DNA of 64,000 nt, from contig NZ_QNVT01000020.1 in assembly GCF_003385515.1 (NCBI RefSeq), forward strand, positions 57,964 to 121,963, in the 5' to 3' direction. Numbering within the stretch: position 1 is the stretch's first letter; every line of letters begins with the position of its first letter. This DNA is from Chryseobacterium pennae (GTDB taxonomy: Bacteria > Bacteroidota > Bacteroidia > Flavobacteriales > Weeksellaceae). Shown here piece after piece: positions 8,511 through 16,533 of the stretch. The translations under genes were made by a program, and so were the position numbers. Below the pieces are notes generated by a model. The model did not search any database and had not been told where the DNA came from. It saw only the letters and a list, made by a program, of their open reading frames with translations.

Positions 8511-8580
8511 AATAACAATAAATATCGTAAAGGGCGCTTTCGCCCGGTAAATCTAATGATATAAATGCTTTTTTATTCAT
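8509..8580 (-). CDS. Putative pyr operon leader peptide, 23 codons
   Basis: The ATG at 8580 opens a 23-codon frame (MNKKAFISLDLPGES, then ALYDIYCY) that ends with TAG at 8511-8509, exactly where the terminator stem begins. The RNA contains a GGGCG/CGCCC hairpin (8545-8532) and then a U-rich stretch encoding the last codons. This is the layout of the E. coli pyrBI leader: when UTP is low, polymerase pauses in the U-rich region and the translating ribosome catches up and disrupts the terminator. The -7 box ends only 7 nt before the ATG, so the mRNA would be leaderless or nearly so. Translation is not demonstrated; the call rests on layout. Confidence 0.55.
   Translation of the reverse strand: MNKKAFISLDLPGESALYDIYCY
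8532..8545 (-). promoter_or_regulatory. Putative RNA-polymerase pause hairpin in the pyr leader
   Basis: GGGCG, the loop AAAG and CGCCC form a 5-bp all-GC hairpin within the leader ORF. It sits just upstream of the U-rich segment that precedes the terminator. By analogy with E. coli pyrBI it would strengthen a UTP-sensitive pause. Confidence 0.5.
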
Positions 8581-8586
8581 TAGGTG

Positions 8587-8616
8587 CAAAGATATAACAA
8601 TTTTATGAACCTACAA
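8587..8616 (-). promoter_or_regulatory. Promoter of the pyrB-carA-carB operon
   Basis: On the minus strand there is a perfect Bacteroidota promoter: TTG at 8616-8614, exactly 19 nt, then TATCTTTG at 8594-8587. The predicted start of transcription is about 8580-8582, giving a leader of about 118 nt before pyrB. Confidence 0.85.
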
Positions 8617-8674
8617 AAATTAAGTTTGAAATAAATTAAAAACTTCAGTACTTCTTATTCTCATTTAAAATTGA

Positions 8675-8682
8675 TATTTTTG
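8675..8682 (+). promoter_or_regulatory. Predicted -7 element of the lrp-like gene
   Basis: TATTTTTG matches TAnnTTTG and lies 20 nt before the ATG at 8703. No TTG is found at the expected -33 distance, so the promoter may be weak or activated. Confidence 0.45.
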
Positions 8683-8702
8683 TTAACATTCAAATATATT
8701 CT

Positions 8703-9164
8703 ATGGATTTAAAAGACAAAATGATTCTCAGCATTATACAGGAAGACTCCACTTTATCTGTTAAAGAAATTTCAGAAAAGATAGGTCTTACCTTCACTCC
8801 GACGTATGAAAGAATCAAACAACTGGAGAAGCAGGGGATCATTCAGAAGTATGTAGGTCTTTTAAACCGTGAGAAACTGGGTCTGAATATTGTAGTCTAC
8901 TGTAATGTACGTCTTAAAGAGCAATCCAAGAAGGTATTGGAAACCTTTGAGAAGCATATTGGAAAGTATGATGAAGTACAGGAAATCATCAGTCTTTCCG
9001 GGGAGTATGACTATATGTTGAAGATTATTGCCAAAGACATCAATTCTTATAATGAATTTGCGGTCAATGTTATTTCAAACATTCCTAATATCGGACAGTA
9101 TCACAGTTCTATTGTACTTCATGAAGTGAAAAAGTCTACTAAATTCAAGATTGACCTTGAATAG
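8703..9164 (+). CDS. Lrp/AsnC family transcriptional regulator
   Basis: The 153-aa protein has the two-part Lrp architecture. An N-terminal winged HTH covers residues 1-60 (DLKDKMILSIIQEDSTLSVKEISEKIGL, then ERIKQLEKQGII). A C-terminal RAM/SAM ligand-binding domain follows (VVYCNVRLKEQSKK, then SLSGEYDYMLKIIAKDINSYNEF). Family members bind amino acids and act as dimers to octamers on many operons. It is divergent from the pyr operon and convergent with the arginine operon. It is therefore well placed to respond to an amino acid such as arginine, but target and ligand are inference. Its start is fixed by the -7 box just upstream. Confidence 0.93.
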   Translation: MDLKDKMILSIIQEDSTLSVKEISEKIGLTFTPTYERIKQLEKQGIIQKYVGLLNREKLGLNIVVYCNVRLKEQSKKVLETFEKHIGKYDEVQEIISLSGEYDYMLKIIAKDINSYNEFAVNVISNIPNIGQYHSSIVLHEVKKSTKFKIDLE

Positions 9165-9177
9165 TTTTCAATTTTAA

Positions 9178-9298
9178 AACCATTAAGAAACTTTAAGTGA
9201 TGAAGAATAGTTAAGGATATCCGCAAGCTAATTATAAAGCTATGCAGAAAATTCAAACTTTTCTTAACTCATCTTATCTTAAAGAACCTTAAATGGTT
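9178..9298. repeat. MITE-like element, copy 1 (121 bp)
   Basis: Bounded by AACCATTAAG on the left and CTTAAATGGTT on the right, an inverted repeat with one extra base. The first ~45 bp (AACCATTAAGAAACTTTAAG onward) align with copy 2. There is no coding capacity. Confidence 0.55.
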
Positions 9299-9331
9299 CA
9301 ATCATCAAATTCAAAGATCAAAATAAAATCC

Positions 9332-9450
9332 AACCATTAAGACAGCTTAAGCAATTAAGATTTAAGGATTTCACAACGATAAAACATAAGGCGATTCTAA
9401 AGTAATTTTAGATTTTTATGTCTGCCTAAGCTTTTATTATCTTAATGGTT
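9332..9450. repeat. MITE-like element, copy 2 (119 bp)
   Basis: Bounded by AACCATTAAG and CTTAATGGTT, a perfect 10-bp terminal inverted repeat. It lies 33 bp after copy 1, in the same orientation and of nearly the same length. The copies have diverged in the middle, so they are not recent duplicates. The right end abuts the argH stop. Confidence 0.6.
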
Positions 9451-9456
9451 TAGATT

Positions 9457-10761
9457 TTAACCTAATAATTTATTCTTCAGTTTATTGAACTGGTATTCTA
9501 TTTTATCCAGGCAAAGGTTTCCTATACTTCCCTGGTGTGAATGATTCAAAGTGCCCGGCTCGAATTCAAACTCATTATTTTCAATTTCCTGCCCTACTTT
9601 CACATAAGCATCACGGAAAGAACTTCCGTTTTTCACTTCTTCATTAATTTTCTCTACGCTGAACAGGTATTTATATTTTTCATCTTCCAGAATTCCGTCT
9701 TTCACCTGAATATTTGGTAAAGTATAGCTTAGAATCTCCAGACATTCCTTTAATGAATCAATTGCAGGGAAGAGAATTTCCTTCGTCAACTGTACATCTC
9801 TGTGGTATCCTGACGGAAGATTATTCGTTAGCAAAATCAACTCATTTGGTAACGCCTGAATTCTGTTGCATCGTGCACGAACCAGCTCAAAGATATCCGG
9901 ATTCTTTTTATGCGGCATAATACTGCTTCCTGTTGTAAATTCTTTCGGAAAGCTGATGAAATTGAAGTTCTGATTCAGATACAGACACACATCATAGGCA
10001 AATTTCCCAAGAGTTCCTGCCAGAGTTGCCATTGCCATGGCTAATAATTTCTCTGATTTTCCACGAGTCATCTGAGCATAGACTGAATTATAGTTCATAG
10101 ACTGGAATCCCAGATTATAAGTGGTGCTTTCACGGTTGATCGGGAAAGATGAACCATAGCCTGCCGCTGATCCCAATGGGTTTTTATTAATGATATTTTT
10201 AGTTGAAAACAACATTTCAACATCATCCAAAAGTGCTTCAGCATAAGCTCCAAACCACAATCCGAAAGAAGAAGGCATAGCAATCTGCAAATGGGTATAT
10301 CCTGGAAGCAACACATTTTTATGCTGATCTGCCAATTGGATCAAAATCTGGAAAAACTCATCGGTCAATGCTGTGATTTCACGAATCTCATCTAATAAAT
10401 ACAGTTTTATATCCAATAAAACCTGATCATTTCTTGATCTTGCCGTGTGAATTTTCTTTCCGGTGTCTCCTAATTTTGTAATCAGGATTGCTTCTACCTG
10501 AGAATGGATATCCTCAGCTTCTTTATCAATTTCAAAATTACCATTTTCAATTTGCTGTAAAATATCATTTAATACTGCCAGCATCTGCCCGGATTCTTCC
10601 TGAGAAATAATTCCGGTTTCTGCAAGCATTGTACAGTGTGCCATAGAACCTTTAACATCATATTTTGCTAAACGTTCATCAAAGTCAAGGTCCTTTCCTA
10701 CTGTAAAGTTATTGACTAATATATTGGTGGCCAGGTCATCCTTTTGCCATATTTTTTTCAT
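9457..10761 (-). CDS. argH: Argininosuccinate lyase
   Basis: ArgH splits argininosuccinate into arginine and fumarate, the last step of the pathway. The fumarase/aspartase-superfamily signature GSSIMPHKKNP is at residues 278-288 with the catalytic Ser in the flexible loop. HTARSRNDQV at 105-114 and GYTHLQIAMPSSFG at 154-167 match the conserved C1 and C2 regions. At 434 aa it is slightly shorter than the usual ~460, with no visible gap in the active site. It is the last gene of the minus-strand arginine run. The 315-bp gap from the deacylase gene could hold a separate promoter. Confidence 0.96.
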   Translation of the reverse strand: MKKIWQKDDLATNILVNNFTVGKDLDFDERLAKYDVKGSMAHCTMLAETGIISQEESGQMLAVLNDILQQIENGNFEIDKEAEDIHSQVEAILITKLGDTGKKIHTARSRNDQVLLDIKLYLLDEIREITALTDEFFQILIQLADQHKNVLLPGYTHLQIAMPSSFGLWFGAYAEALLDDVEMLFSTKNIINKNPLGSAAGYGSSFPINRESTTYNLGFQSMNYNSVYAQMTRGKSEKLLAMAMATLAGTLGKFAYDVCLYLNQNFNFISFPKEFTTGSSIMPHKKNPDIFELVRARCNRIQALPNELILLTNNLPSGYHRDVQLTKEILFPAIDSLKECLEILSYTLPNIQVKDGILEDEKYKYLFSVEKINEEVKNGSSFRDAYVKVGQEIENNEFEFEPGTLNHSHQGSIGNLCLDKIEYQFNKLKNKLLG

Positions 10762-11076
10762 AAGTACTGATTGATTTTCTAAGACTGCAGGTTATCATAT
10801 ACTGATTTCATCACAGTCCGATTTAAAATATTTGATTGATTTTGACAAGCCCAGCAAGACTATCCTTATTATTACTATTAACTATAAAAAACATTTCCTT
10901 AATATGTAAAGTCACTTTTAATCGTATTGTTTGCATAAATCCTTATTAAAACGTGAACTTTATTGCCTGCTGAGCATTTGTCAAAATATATGTTAAGCTG
11001 GAAGTCTGAAGCTAGAACTGGAAGTTAATAGTAAACCACAATAACTTCCTTTCTTCCTTCTTCCCGCTCCCATCTT
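10762..11076. other. Intergenic gap argE-argH, 315 bp
   Basis: No ORF. The right third holds the inverted repeat described at 10996-11070. The left two thirds are AT-rich and may include an argH promoter, though I found no convincing TTG-N19-TAnnTTTG pair on the minus strand. Confidence 0.5.
10996..11070. repeat. Imperfect palindromic repeat (GGAAGTTA/TAACTTCC type)
   Basis: Arms GGAAGTTA (11020-11027) and TAACTTCC (11042-11049) are perfect. Outside them, purine-rich CTGGAAGTCTGAAGC on the left faces pyrimidine-rich TTCTTCCTTCTTCCCGC on the right. This looks like an interspersed intergenic repeat. Confidence 0.5.
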
Positions 11077-12159
11077 TTATAACACTTTTTCCAAAATCCT
11101 GATGTAGATCTCTATACCTTCTTCTATTTCATTGATATAGATAAATTCATCCGCTGTATGAGAGCGCCTACTGTCTCCAGGCCCCATTTTTACAGATGTA
11201 CATGGAATAATCGCCTGATCTGAAGATGTTGGTGAACCATAGGTTGTCCTTCCTATTTCCAATCCTGCTTTTACAAACGGGTGATCCATTTCTATTTTTG
11301 ATGAATTTAACCTGAAAGACCTTGCGGTAAGCTTTGATTTCATCTGCGACTGAATGATATCAAAGGCTTCTTTATTGGAATATTCATCCGTCACCCTTAC
11401 ATCTAATGTAAAATGGCAGGACTCCGGTACTACGTTATGCTGCACTCCGGCATTCATTCCCGAAAGAGTAACTTTCACTTCGCCCAGATAATCTGAAACC
11501 TTCGGAAATTTAAAATTTAAAATTCCCTGAAGATCCTCCATACATTTAATAATGGAGTTATCGTCATTAGGATGAGCAGCATGAGAAGGAGTTTCTTTCA
11601 TCTCTCCGTCAATCACCAACAGTCCCTTTTCCGCTATTGCCAAATTCATCTGCGTGGGTTCTCCTACAATGGCAAGCTCGATATTAGGTAACTGTGGAAA
11701 CAGAGCCTCGATTCCGTCAAAACCTGAAATCTCCTCCTCTGCTGTCAACGCAATCACTAAATTATATTCTAAATCTTCTTTATCATAAAAATGTAAAAAA
11801 ACCTGCGCCATGGAAACCAGAGAGGCTCCGGCATCATTGCTTCCCAATCCGAACAGCTTCCCATCCTTTTCAATCGGTACAAACGGATCCAGCGTGTATG
11901 CTTTGTTTGGTTTTACCGTATCATGATGCGTATTGAGTAAAACTGAAGGTTTAAATACATCAAAGTTTTTATTGACCGCCCAGATATTGTTTTTAAAACG
12001 CTTCGTCGGGATCTGGTGCTTTTTGAAAAAGTTTTCAATTTCCACTGACGTATTGAATTCATCTTTGCTGAATGAAGGAATTTCAATCAAATTTTTAAGC
12101 AATTCAACAGCATTGTTTAGCAATTCTTCTTTATTATAAACAGATTTCGGTTCCTGCAT
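11077..12159 (-). CDS. argE: M20 metallopeptidase: N-acylornithine/N-acylcitrulline deacylase
   Basis: The 360-aa protein has the M20 di-zinc motifs in order: LLNTHHDTV (first His and Asp ligand region), GLGSNDAGASLVSM (bridging Asp), ALTAEEEISG (catalytic Glu pair) and AIVGEPTQM. The dimerisation domain lies between. In pathways with an acylornithine transcarbamylase, as here, the acyl group is removed after carbamoylation, so the substrate is more likely N-acyl-L-citrulline than N-acetylornithine. Its start overlaps the end of argB by 26 nt, which implies translational coupling. The symbol argE is used by role; substrate and acyl chain (acetyl or succinyl) are inference. Confidence 0.9.
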   Translation of the reverse strand: MQEPKSVYNKEELLNNAVELLKNLIEIPSFSKDEFNTSVEIENFFKKHQIPTKRFKNNIWAVNKNFDVFKPSVLLNTHHDTVKPNKAYTLDPFVPIEKDGKLFGLGSNDAGASLVSMAQVFLHFYDKEDLEYNLVIALTAEEEISGFDGIEALFPQLPNIELAIVGEPTQMNLAIAEKGLLVIDGEMKETPSHAAHPNDDNSIIKCMEDLQGILNFKFPKVSDYLGEVKVTLSGMNAGVQHNVVPESCHFTLDVRVTDEYSNKEAFDIIQSQMKSKLTARSFRLNSSKIEMDHPFVKAGLEIGRTTYGSPTSSDQAIIPCTSVKMGPGDSRRSHTADEFIYINEIEEGIEIYIRILEKVL

Positions 12160-12928
12160 GATGATTCTCTATATGGTTTTTCAATTCTGTTTCTTTAATC
12201 AGAAACACTTTGTTTACATTATTTTTTATTGCTCCAAGAGCATTTTCAAGTTTGGGTAAAATCCCTTTATGAAGCTTTCCTTCATCTTTCAACGTTGTAA
12301 AATCTTCTTCAGAAATACTTTTGATGAGAGATTCCGGGTCATCCACATTTTCCAACACTCCTTTTTTATCAAAACAATACAGCAGCTCCACTTCATATTT
12401 CTCAGACAAAGCCTGAGCGATTACAGAAGCAATAGTGTCTGCATTGGTGTTAAAAAGATTTCCTTTTTTATCGTGGGTAATGGCAGAAAATACAGGAATA
12501 AGATCCAGCTTAATGAACTTTGAAACGAGTTTCTTATTCACACTCTTCTTATTGATATCTCCTACAAAGCCGAAATCTATTTCAGGATGTTCTCTTTTTT
12601 TAGCTTTAATAAGATTCCCATCTGCTCCGGAAAACCCTATGGCATTGCATTTTTTATGTTGTAGTTTCTCAACAATATTCTTATTGATTCCCCCTGCATA
12701 TACCATCGTTACAATATCCAATGTTTCTTTATCAGTAATCCTCCTTCCATTAATCATCTTCTGCTCGATTCCCAGTTTATCAGCAAGCGTTGTGGCTAAC
12801 TTACCACCACCATGCACAAGGATTTTCTTTTCTTTAATTTCGGAAAACTGATCTAAAAACTGATCCAGTAATCGTTCATCATCAATGAGCGCACCGCCTA
12901 TTTTTATGATGTATATTTTCTGTTTCAT
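12134..12928 (-). CDS. argB: N-acylglutamate kinase
   Basis: ArgB phosphorylates the gamma-carboxylate of N-acylglutamate, the second step. It has the amino-acid-kinase fold motifs IIKIGGALIDDERLL at the N-terminus and LVHGGGKLATTLADKLGI, plus FNTNADTIASVIA for ATP binding. I place the start at the ATG at 12928 (264 aa, MKQKIYIIKIGG). The frame is open 24 codons further upstream, but that part is unlike the family and runs into a repeat-containing spacer. It overlaps the deacylase start by 26 nt. The name acetylglutamate kinase may be inexact if the pathway is succinylated. Confidence 0.93.
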   Translation of the reverse strand: MKQKIYIIKIGGALIDDERLLDQFLDQFSEIKEKKILVHGGGKLATTLADKLGIEQKMINGRRITDKETLDIVTMVYAGGINKNIVEKLQHKKCNAIGFSGADGNLIKAKKREHPEIDFGFVGDINKKSVNKKLVSKFIKLDLIPVFSAITHDKKGNLFNTNADTIASVIAQALSEKYEVELLYCFDKKGVLENVDDPESLIKSISEEDFTTLKDEGKLHKGILPKLENALGAIKNNVNKVFLIKETELKNHIENHHAGTEICL

Positions 12929-13062
12929 TTTCTTATGTTTATTGTATTGATAGAATTTCCATTCTATCTGGGGTTTTAAATTGATTGGAATGTATTCCAA
13001 CCCTAGATTAAATTGTCACTTCAGGACTCTGTTTGGATTAATTATGTCTTGTTGAATTTTCA

Positions 13063-13095
13063 ATCCTTGGCAAGGTTTAGAACCTTGGCAATGGG
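13063..13095. repeat. Degenerate copy of a CCTTG-CAAGG palindromic repeat
   Basis: ATCCTTGGCAAGGTTTAG followed by AACCTTGGCAATGG is a degenerate version of the near-perfect 35-nt palindrome at 25759-25793. It lies just downstream of the transcarbamylase stop codon in the spacer before argB. The spacer also holds two small hairpins, GATAGAA/TTCTATC and TTGGAAT/ATTCCAA. Confidence 0.6.
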
Positions 13096-13107
13096 TTTGC
13101 AAAAGAA

Positions 13108-14067
13108 TTATTCAACGTTCAAGCCATCCAAAATTTCACTGAAGACTGCCTGTGCTGAGAAAATACGGTTCTTTGCCTGTTGGTAGATAATGGAATTTTC
13201 TCCATCCATTACCTCATCACTTAATTCTACATTACGGCGAACCGGAAGACAGTGCATTACTTTTGCCTGATTGGTATTCGCCAGTTTTTCATTGGTAAGC
13301 ATCCAGTTTTCTTTTACTTCAGGCATTGCTGCATAGTCTTCAAAAGAAGACCAGTTTTTCACGTAGATAAAATCAGCTTCTTTTAATGCTTCATCCTGAT
13401 CATGAACAATCTTTACGTCTTTTGTGAAAGCAGGGTCCAGATCGTATCCTTCCGGATTAGCGATCACCAACTCAACGTCCATTTCCTGCATCCATTCTGC
13501 AAAAGAATTTCCTACTGCATGAGCAATCGGTTTGATATGCGGAGCCCAGGTTAAAACTACTTTTGGCTTATAGTCTTTTTTCCAGTTTTCTGTAATCGTA
13601 ATACAGTCTGCCAGACTTTGTAAAGGATGGCGGGTTGCTGATTCCAAAGAAATAACAGGAACTTTTGCATGTTTTTCGAATTGGCTCAGAATACTTTCGT
13701 TTACATCGTCTTCTTTGCTCTTCATTCCGGCAAAACAACGTACAGCAATGATGTCACAATATTGGTTTAAAACTTCAATAGCATCTTTGATATGTTCTAC
13801 GGTATCTCCATTCATCACAGCTCCGTCAGCAAATTCAAGATTCCAGGCTTCCTGAGCTGCATTTAGAGTTAATACATTCAATCCCAGGTTTTGCGCTGCA
13901 ATCTGGCTGCTTAAACGGGTTCTTAAACTTGAGTTTAAGAATACAAGACCAATTGTTTTTCCTTTTCCTTTTTCTGTTTCAGAAAGTGGGTTTGCTTTAA
14001 TTTCTAAAGCTTTTTTTATAATTTCCTGCAAGTTTTTTACATCACTTACAGTAGTGAATTTTTTCAT
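13108..14067 (-). CDS. argF': N-acylornithine (probably N-succinylornithine) carbamoyltransferase
   Basis: This enzyme transfers carbamoyl phosphate to N-acylornithine, replacing ordinary ornithine carbamoyltransferase. The carbamoyl-phosphate loop is FLNSSLRTR (43-51), with ATRHPLQ at 144-150 and HCLPVRRN at 272-279; the VRRN extension is typical of the AOTC/SOTC branch. Published work on this branch identified one specificity residue, Glu in acetylornithine enzymes and Pro in the Bacteroides succinylornithine enzyme. By my alignment from memory it corresponds to Val90 in NGDTVEH here. An uncharged residue there favours succinylornithine. It lies in the arginine run, 32 nt after argD. Confidence 0.9.
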   Translation of the reverse strand: MKKFTTVSDVKNLQEIIKKALEIKANPLSETEKGKGKTIGLVFLNSSLRTRLSSQIAAQNLGLNVLTLNAAQEAWNLEFADGAVMNGDTVEHIKDAIEVLNQYCDIIAVRCFAGMKSKEDDVNESILSQFEKHAKVPVISLESATRHPLQSLADCITITENWKKDYKPKVVLTWAPHIKPIAHAVGNSFAEWMQEMDVELVIANPEGYDLDPAFTKDVKIVHDQDEALKEADFIYVKNWSSFEDYAAMPEVKENWMLTNEKLANTNQAKVMHCLPVRRNVELSDEVMDGENSIIYQQAKNRIFSAQAVFSEILDGLNVE

Positions 14068-14099
14068 TTTGAATTGATTTTAAAGATTTTTAATACCTA

Positions 14100-15239
14100 T
14101 TAAATATTTCCCAACACCTCTTTCAAAGCGCTGATAAAAAGATCTGTTTCCTCTTTTTTGATATTCAGTGCCGGAAGAATCCTTAAAACACTTTTATCAT
14201 TAGAGTTTCCAGTGAAAATATGATGATCGAACAGTAAGCTTTTCCTTACGTCTGAACAGTCTCTGTCGAGTTCTATTCCGATCATCAGTCCTTTCCTTCG
14301 GATTGATTTAATATGGGATAAATCTTTAATTTCATTTTCAATATACTCACCCATTTGCTGAGTATTTTCGATAAGATTTTCATCTTTCATGACATCCAGA
14401 ACTGCAATCGAAGCTACACAGGCTAAGTGATTTCCTCCAAATGTTGTTCCTAACAAACCATTACTAGCCTGAAACTTGGGACTAATCAAAACTCCGCCAA
14501 CAGGAAATCCGTTCCCCATTCCCTTAGCTGTTGTAATGATATCCGCTTCAATTCCGAATTCCTGATGGGCAAAGAAATATCCGCTTCTTCCATATCCTGA
14601 CTGTACTTCATCCAGAATCAAAACAGTGTCATATTTTTCACACAATTCTTTAATTTTAGATAAAAACTCCGGTGTTGGGATCATGATTCCACCTACCCCT
14701 TGAATTCCTTCAATAATGACTGATGAAATCTCATTTCCATATGCGGCAAAAGTTTCTTCAAGTTGCTTAATGTCATTCCATTCAGATTTGATAAATCGTT
14801 CTGAAAAGTTAACCGGAGCAACAATTTTCGGATTATCCGTTACAGAAACTGCAGCAGAAGTTCTTCCGTGAAATGATCCCGAGAAATAAAGCACTTTACT
14901 TTTTCCATTGTGAAAAGAAGCAAGCTTCAATGCATTTTCATTAGCTTCTGCTCCTGAATTACATAAGAAAAGGCTATAATCTTCATATCCTGAAAGTTTC
15001 CCAAGTTTATCAGCCAGCTCTACTTGTAATTCATTCTGAACAGAATTAGAATAGAAAGAAATTTTTTCCAACTGCTCTTTCAGCTTGTTTTGATAATGCG
15101 GATGGTTGTGACCGATAGAGATTACAGCATGTCCACCGTAAAAATCAAGGTATTTCTCTCCTTTATCATCCCAAAGGAAAGATCCCTGAGCTTTAATTGG
15201 ATTTATGTTGAATAATGGATATACGTTGAATAAATTCAT
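14100..15239 (-). CDS. argD: N-acylornithine aminotransferase (class III, PLP)
   Basis: ArgD converts N-acylglutamate semialdehyde to N-acylornithine using glutamate as amino donor. Class III aminotransferase motifs are clear: FLCNSGAEANENALKLA, LILDEVQSGYGRSG and the PLP-lysine segment TTAKGMGNGFPVGG. I place the start at the ATG at 15239 (379 aa, MNLFNVYPLF). Twelve further codons upstream are Lys/Arg-rich and not typical of the family. It is 32 nt upstream of the transcarbamylase gene and 274 nt downstream of argC. Confidence 0.95.
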   Translation of the reverse strand: MNLFNVYPLFNINPIKAQGSFLWDDKGEKYLDFYGGHAVISIGHNHPHYQNKLKEQLEKISFYSNSVQNELQVELADKLGKLSGYEDYSLFLCNSGAEANENALKLASFHNGKSKVLYFSGSFHGRTSAAVSVTDNPKIVAPVNFSERFIKSEWNDIKQLEETFAAYGNEISSVIIEGIQGVGGIMIPTPEFLSKIKELCEKYDTVLILDEVQSGYGRSGYFFAHQEFGIEADIITTAKGMGNGFPVGGVLISPKFQASNGLLGTTFGGNHLACVASIAVLDVMKDENLIENTQQMGEYIENEIKDLSHIKSIRRKGLMIGIELDRDCSDVRKSLLFDHHIFTGNSNDKSVLRILPALNIKKEETDLFISALKEVLGNI

Positions 15240-15513
15240 TTTTTTGTTTTTAATTAATTTCTTTCGTCTTGACACAAAAGAAACAAAAGTTCAAGACCTG
15301 GAAACTTCCGCTAAAAATTAGTTCTATTCTCTAAAAATTCTAAAACTTGTGCGAATTCTAAACGAGTTCTTCGATTTTATATACACCTCGTACTTAGAAC
15401 AGTAGAATTTTCTTAACGTTCACAGAATTAATTTTCTTAATGCTCCATTTTCCTAAGTCGGATTTGATGTTAGTTTTTAAAACATACGATTGACTTATTT
15501 TAATCAATTGAAT
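15240..15513. other. Intergenic gap argC-argD, 274 bp
   Basis: No ORF. On the minus strand GTCTTGA and TCAAGAC form a 7-bp inverted repeat around ACTTTTGTTTCTTTTGTG (15269-15301), just upstream of argD. The sequence looks like an interspersed repeat remnant rather than a promoter. I could not assign a -7/-33 pair. Confidence 0.4.
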
Positions 15514-16479
15514 TTAAAATGCTATTGGTTTTAAATTCAAGCCTGTATTTTCTTCCCAGCCCATCGCTATATTCATGTTTTGCACAGCTTGCCCTGAAGC
15601 TCCTTTTAACAAATTGTCAATCGCTGAGTGAATAACGGCAACATTTCCACTCTTTTCGATCTGGATCACACAGCGATTGGTATTGACAACCTGCTTTAAA
15701 TCAATTGCTTTTTCACTTACCGTAACAAACGGCGCTTCTGCATAAAAATCCTGATACAATTGATAGAGGTCAGAAAGTCCCAAATCTGTTTTCACTGTAG
15801 AACTTGTAAAAATTCCTCTCGCAAAATCCCCTCTCCATGGTACAAAATTCAGGCTGACTTCTTTATGATTAAACAAAACTATTTGTTGTAAAATTTCATC
15901 TACATGCTGATGAGCCAAAGTTTTATAAGCTGATACATTATCATTCCTCCAGGTAAAATGAGTGGTTGCCTGTAAAGACTGTCCAGCTCCTGTAGAGCCT
16001 GTGATTCCGGTAGTATAAACCTCATCCAAGGCCTCTTTCCCAGCCAATGGCAATAATGCTAACTGAATGGCCGTAGCAAAACATCCGGGATTCGCAATAC
16101 TTTTTGATCCTGAAAGTTGTTTTTTATTGATTTCCGGCAATCCGTAGATAAAATTTCTCTTTTCAAAATTTCCGTCCAAACGGAAATCATTTCCCAGATC
16201 AATCACCAATGTTTCTTCTTTAACCGGATTTTGGGTTAACCAGTTCTGACTTTCCTTGTGCGGAAGACATAAAAAAAGAATATCTACTTCTTCAGGCTGG
16301 TCCGTCAGTACCTGCTCACAAACCGTCGTTAAATCCGGGTACAGATCTGAAATTCTTGTTCCCGAATTCGAACGACTATATAAAAAACTCAATGTCACAT
16401 GGGGATGGAAAGCCAGTAAACGTATTAACTCGCTTCCTGTATATCCGTTGGCACCAACTATTCCTACTGTCTTTTTCAT
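15514..16479 (-). CDS. argC: N-acyl-gamma-glutamyl-phosphate reductase
   Basis: ArgC reduces N-acylglutamyl phosphate to the semialdehyde with NADPH. The 321-aa protein has the N-terminal NADP-binding segment GIVGANGYTGSELIRLL and the catalytic Cys in SIANPGCFATAIQLALLPL. GSTGAGQSLQATTHF and a late VNTNRCVIQIEKSGN stretch complete the family pattern. It sits 54 nt downstream of argG in the same orientation. Its length fits the short (type 2-like) ArgC class. Confidence 0.96.
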   Translation of the reverse strand: MKKTVGIVGANGYTGSELIRLLAFHPHVTLSFLYSRSNSGTRISDLYPDLTTVCEQVLTDQPEEVDILFLCLPHKESQNWLTQNPVKEETLVIDLGNDFRLDGNFEKRNFIYGLPEINKKQLSGSKSIANPGCFATAIQLALLPLAGKEALDEVYTTGITGSTGAGQSLQATTHFTWRNDNVSAYKTLAHQHVDEILQQIVLFNHKEVSLNFVPWRGDFARGIFTSSTVKTDLGLSDLYQLYQDFYAEAPFVTVSEKAIDLKQVVNTNRCVIQIEKSGNVAVIHSAIDNLLKGASGQAVQNMNIAMGWEENTGLNLKPIAF

Positions 16480-16533
16480 ATTTTAATCGATAGGATTCTA
16501 TCCTATCTTTTGTTAAATCGTTCCTTCGGAACT

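Noticed and set aside
9165..9456. A tRNA or small-RNA gene between lrp and argH
   Set aside because: No cloverleaf-like pairing or TTCGA loop; the visible structure is explained by the two terminal-inverted-repeat elements.
12929..13000. A 24-residue N-terminal extension of argB
   Set aside because: The kinase family starts right at the IIKIGGA strand; the extra stretch lies in a spacer with small hairpins.
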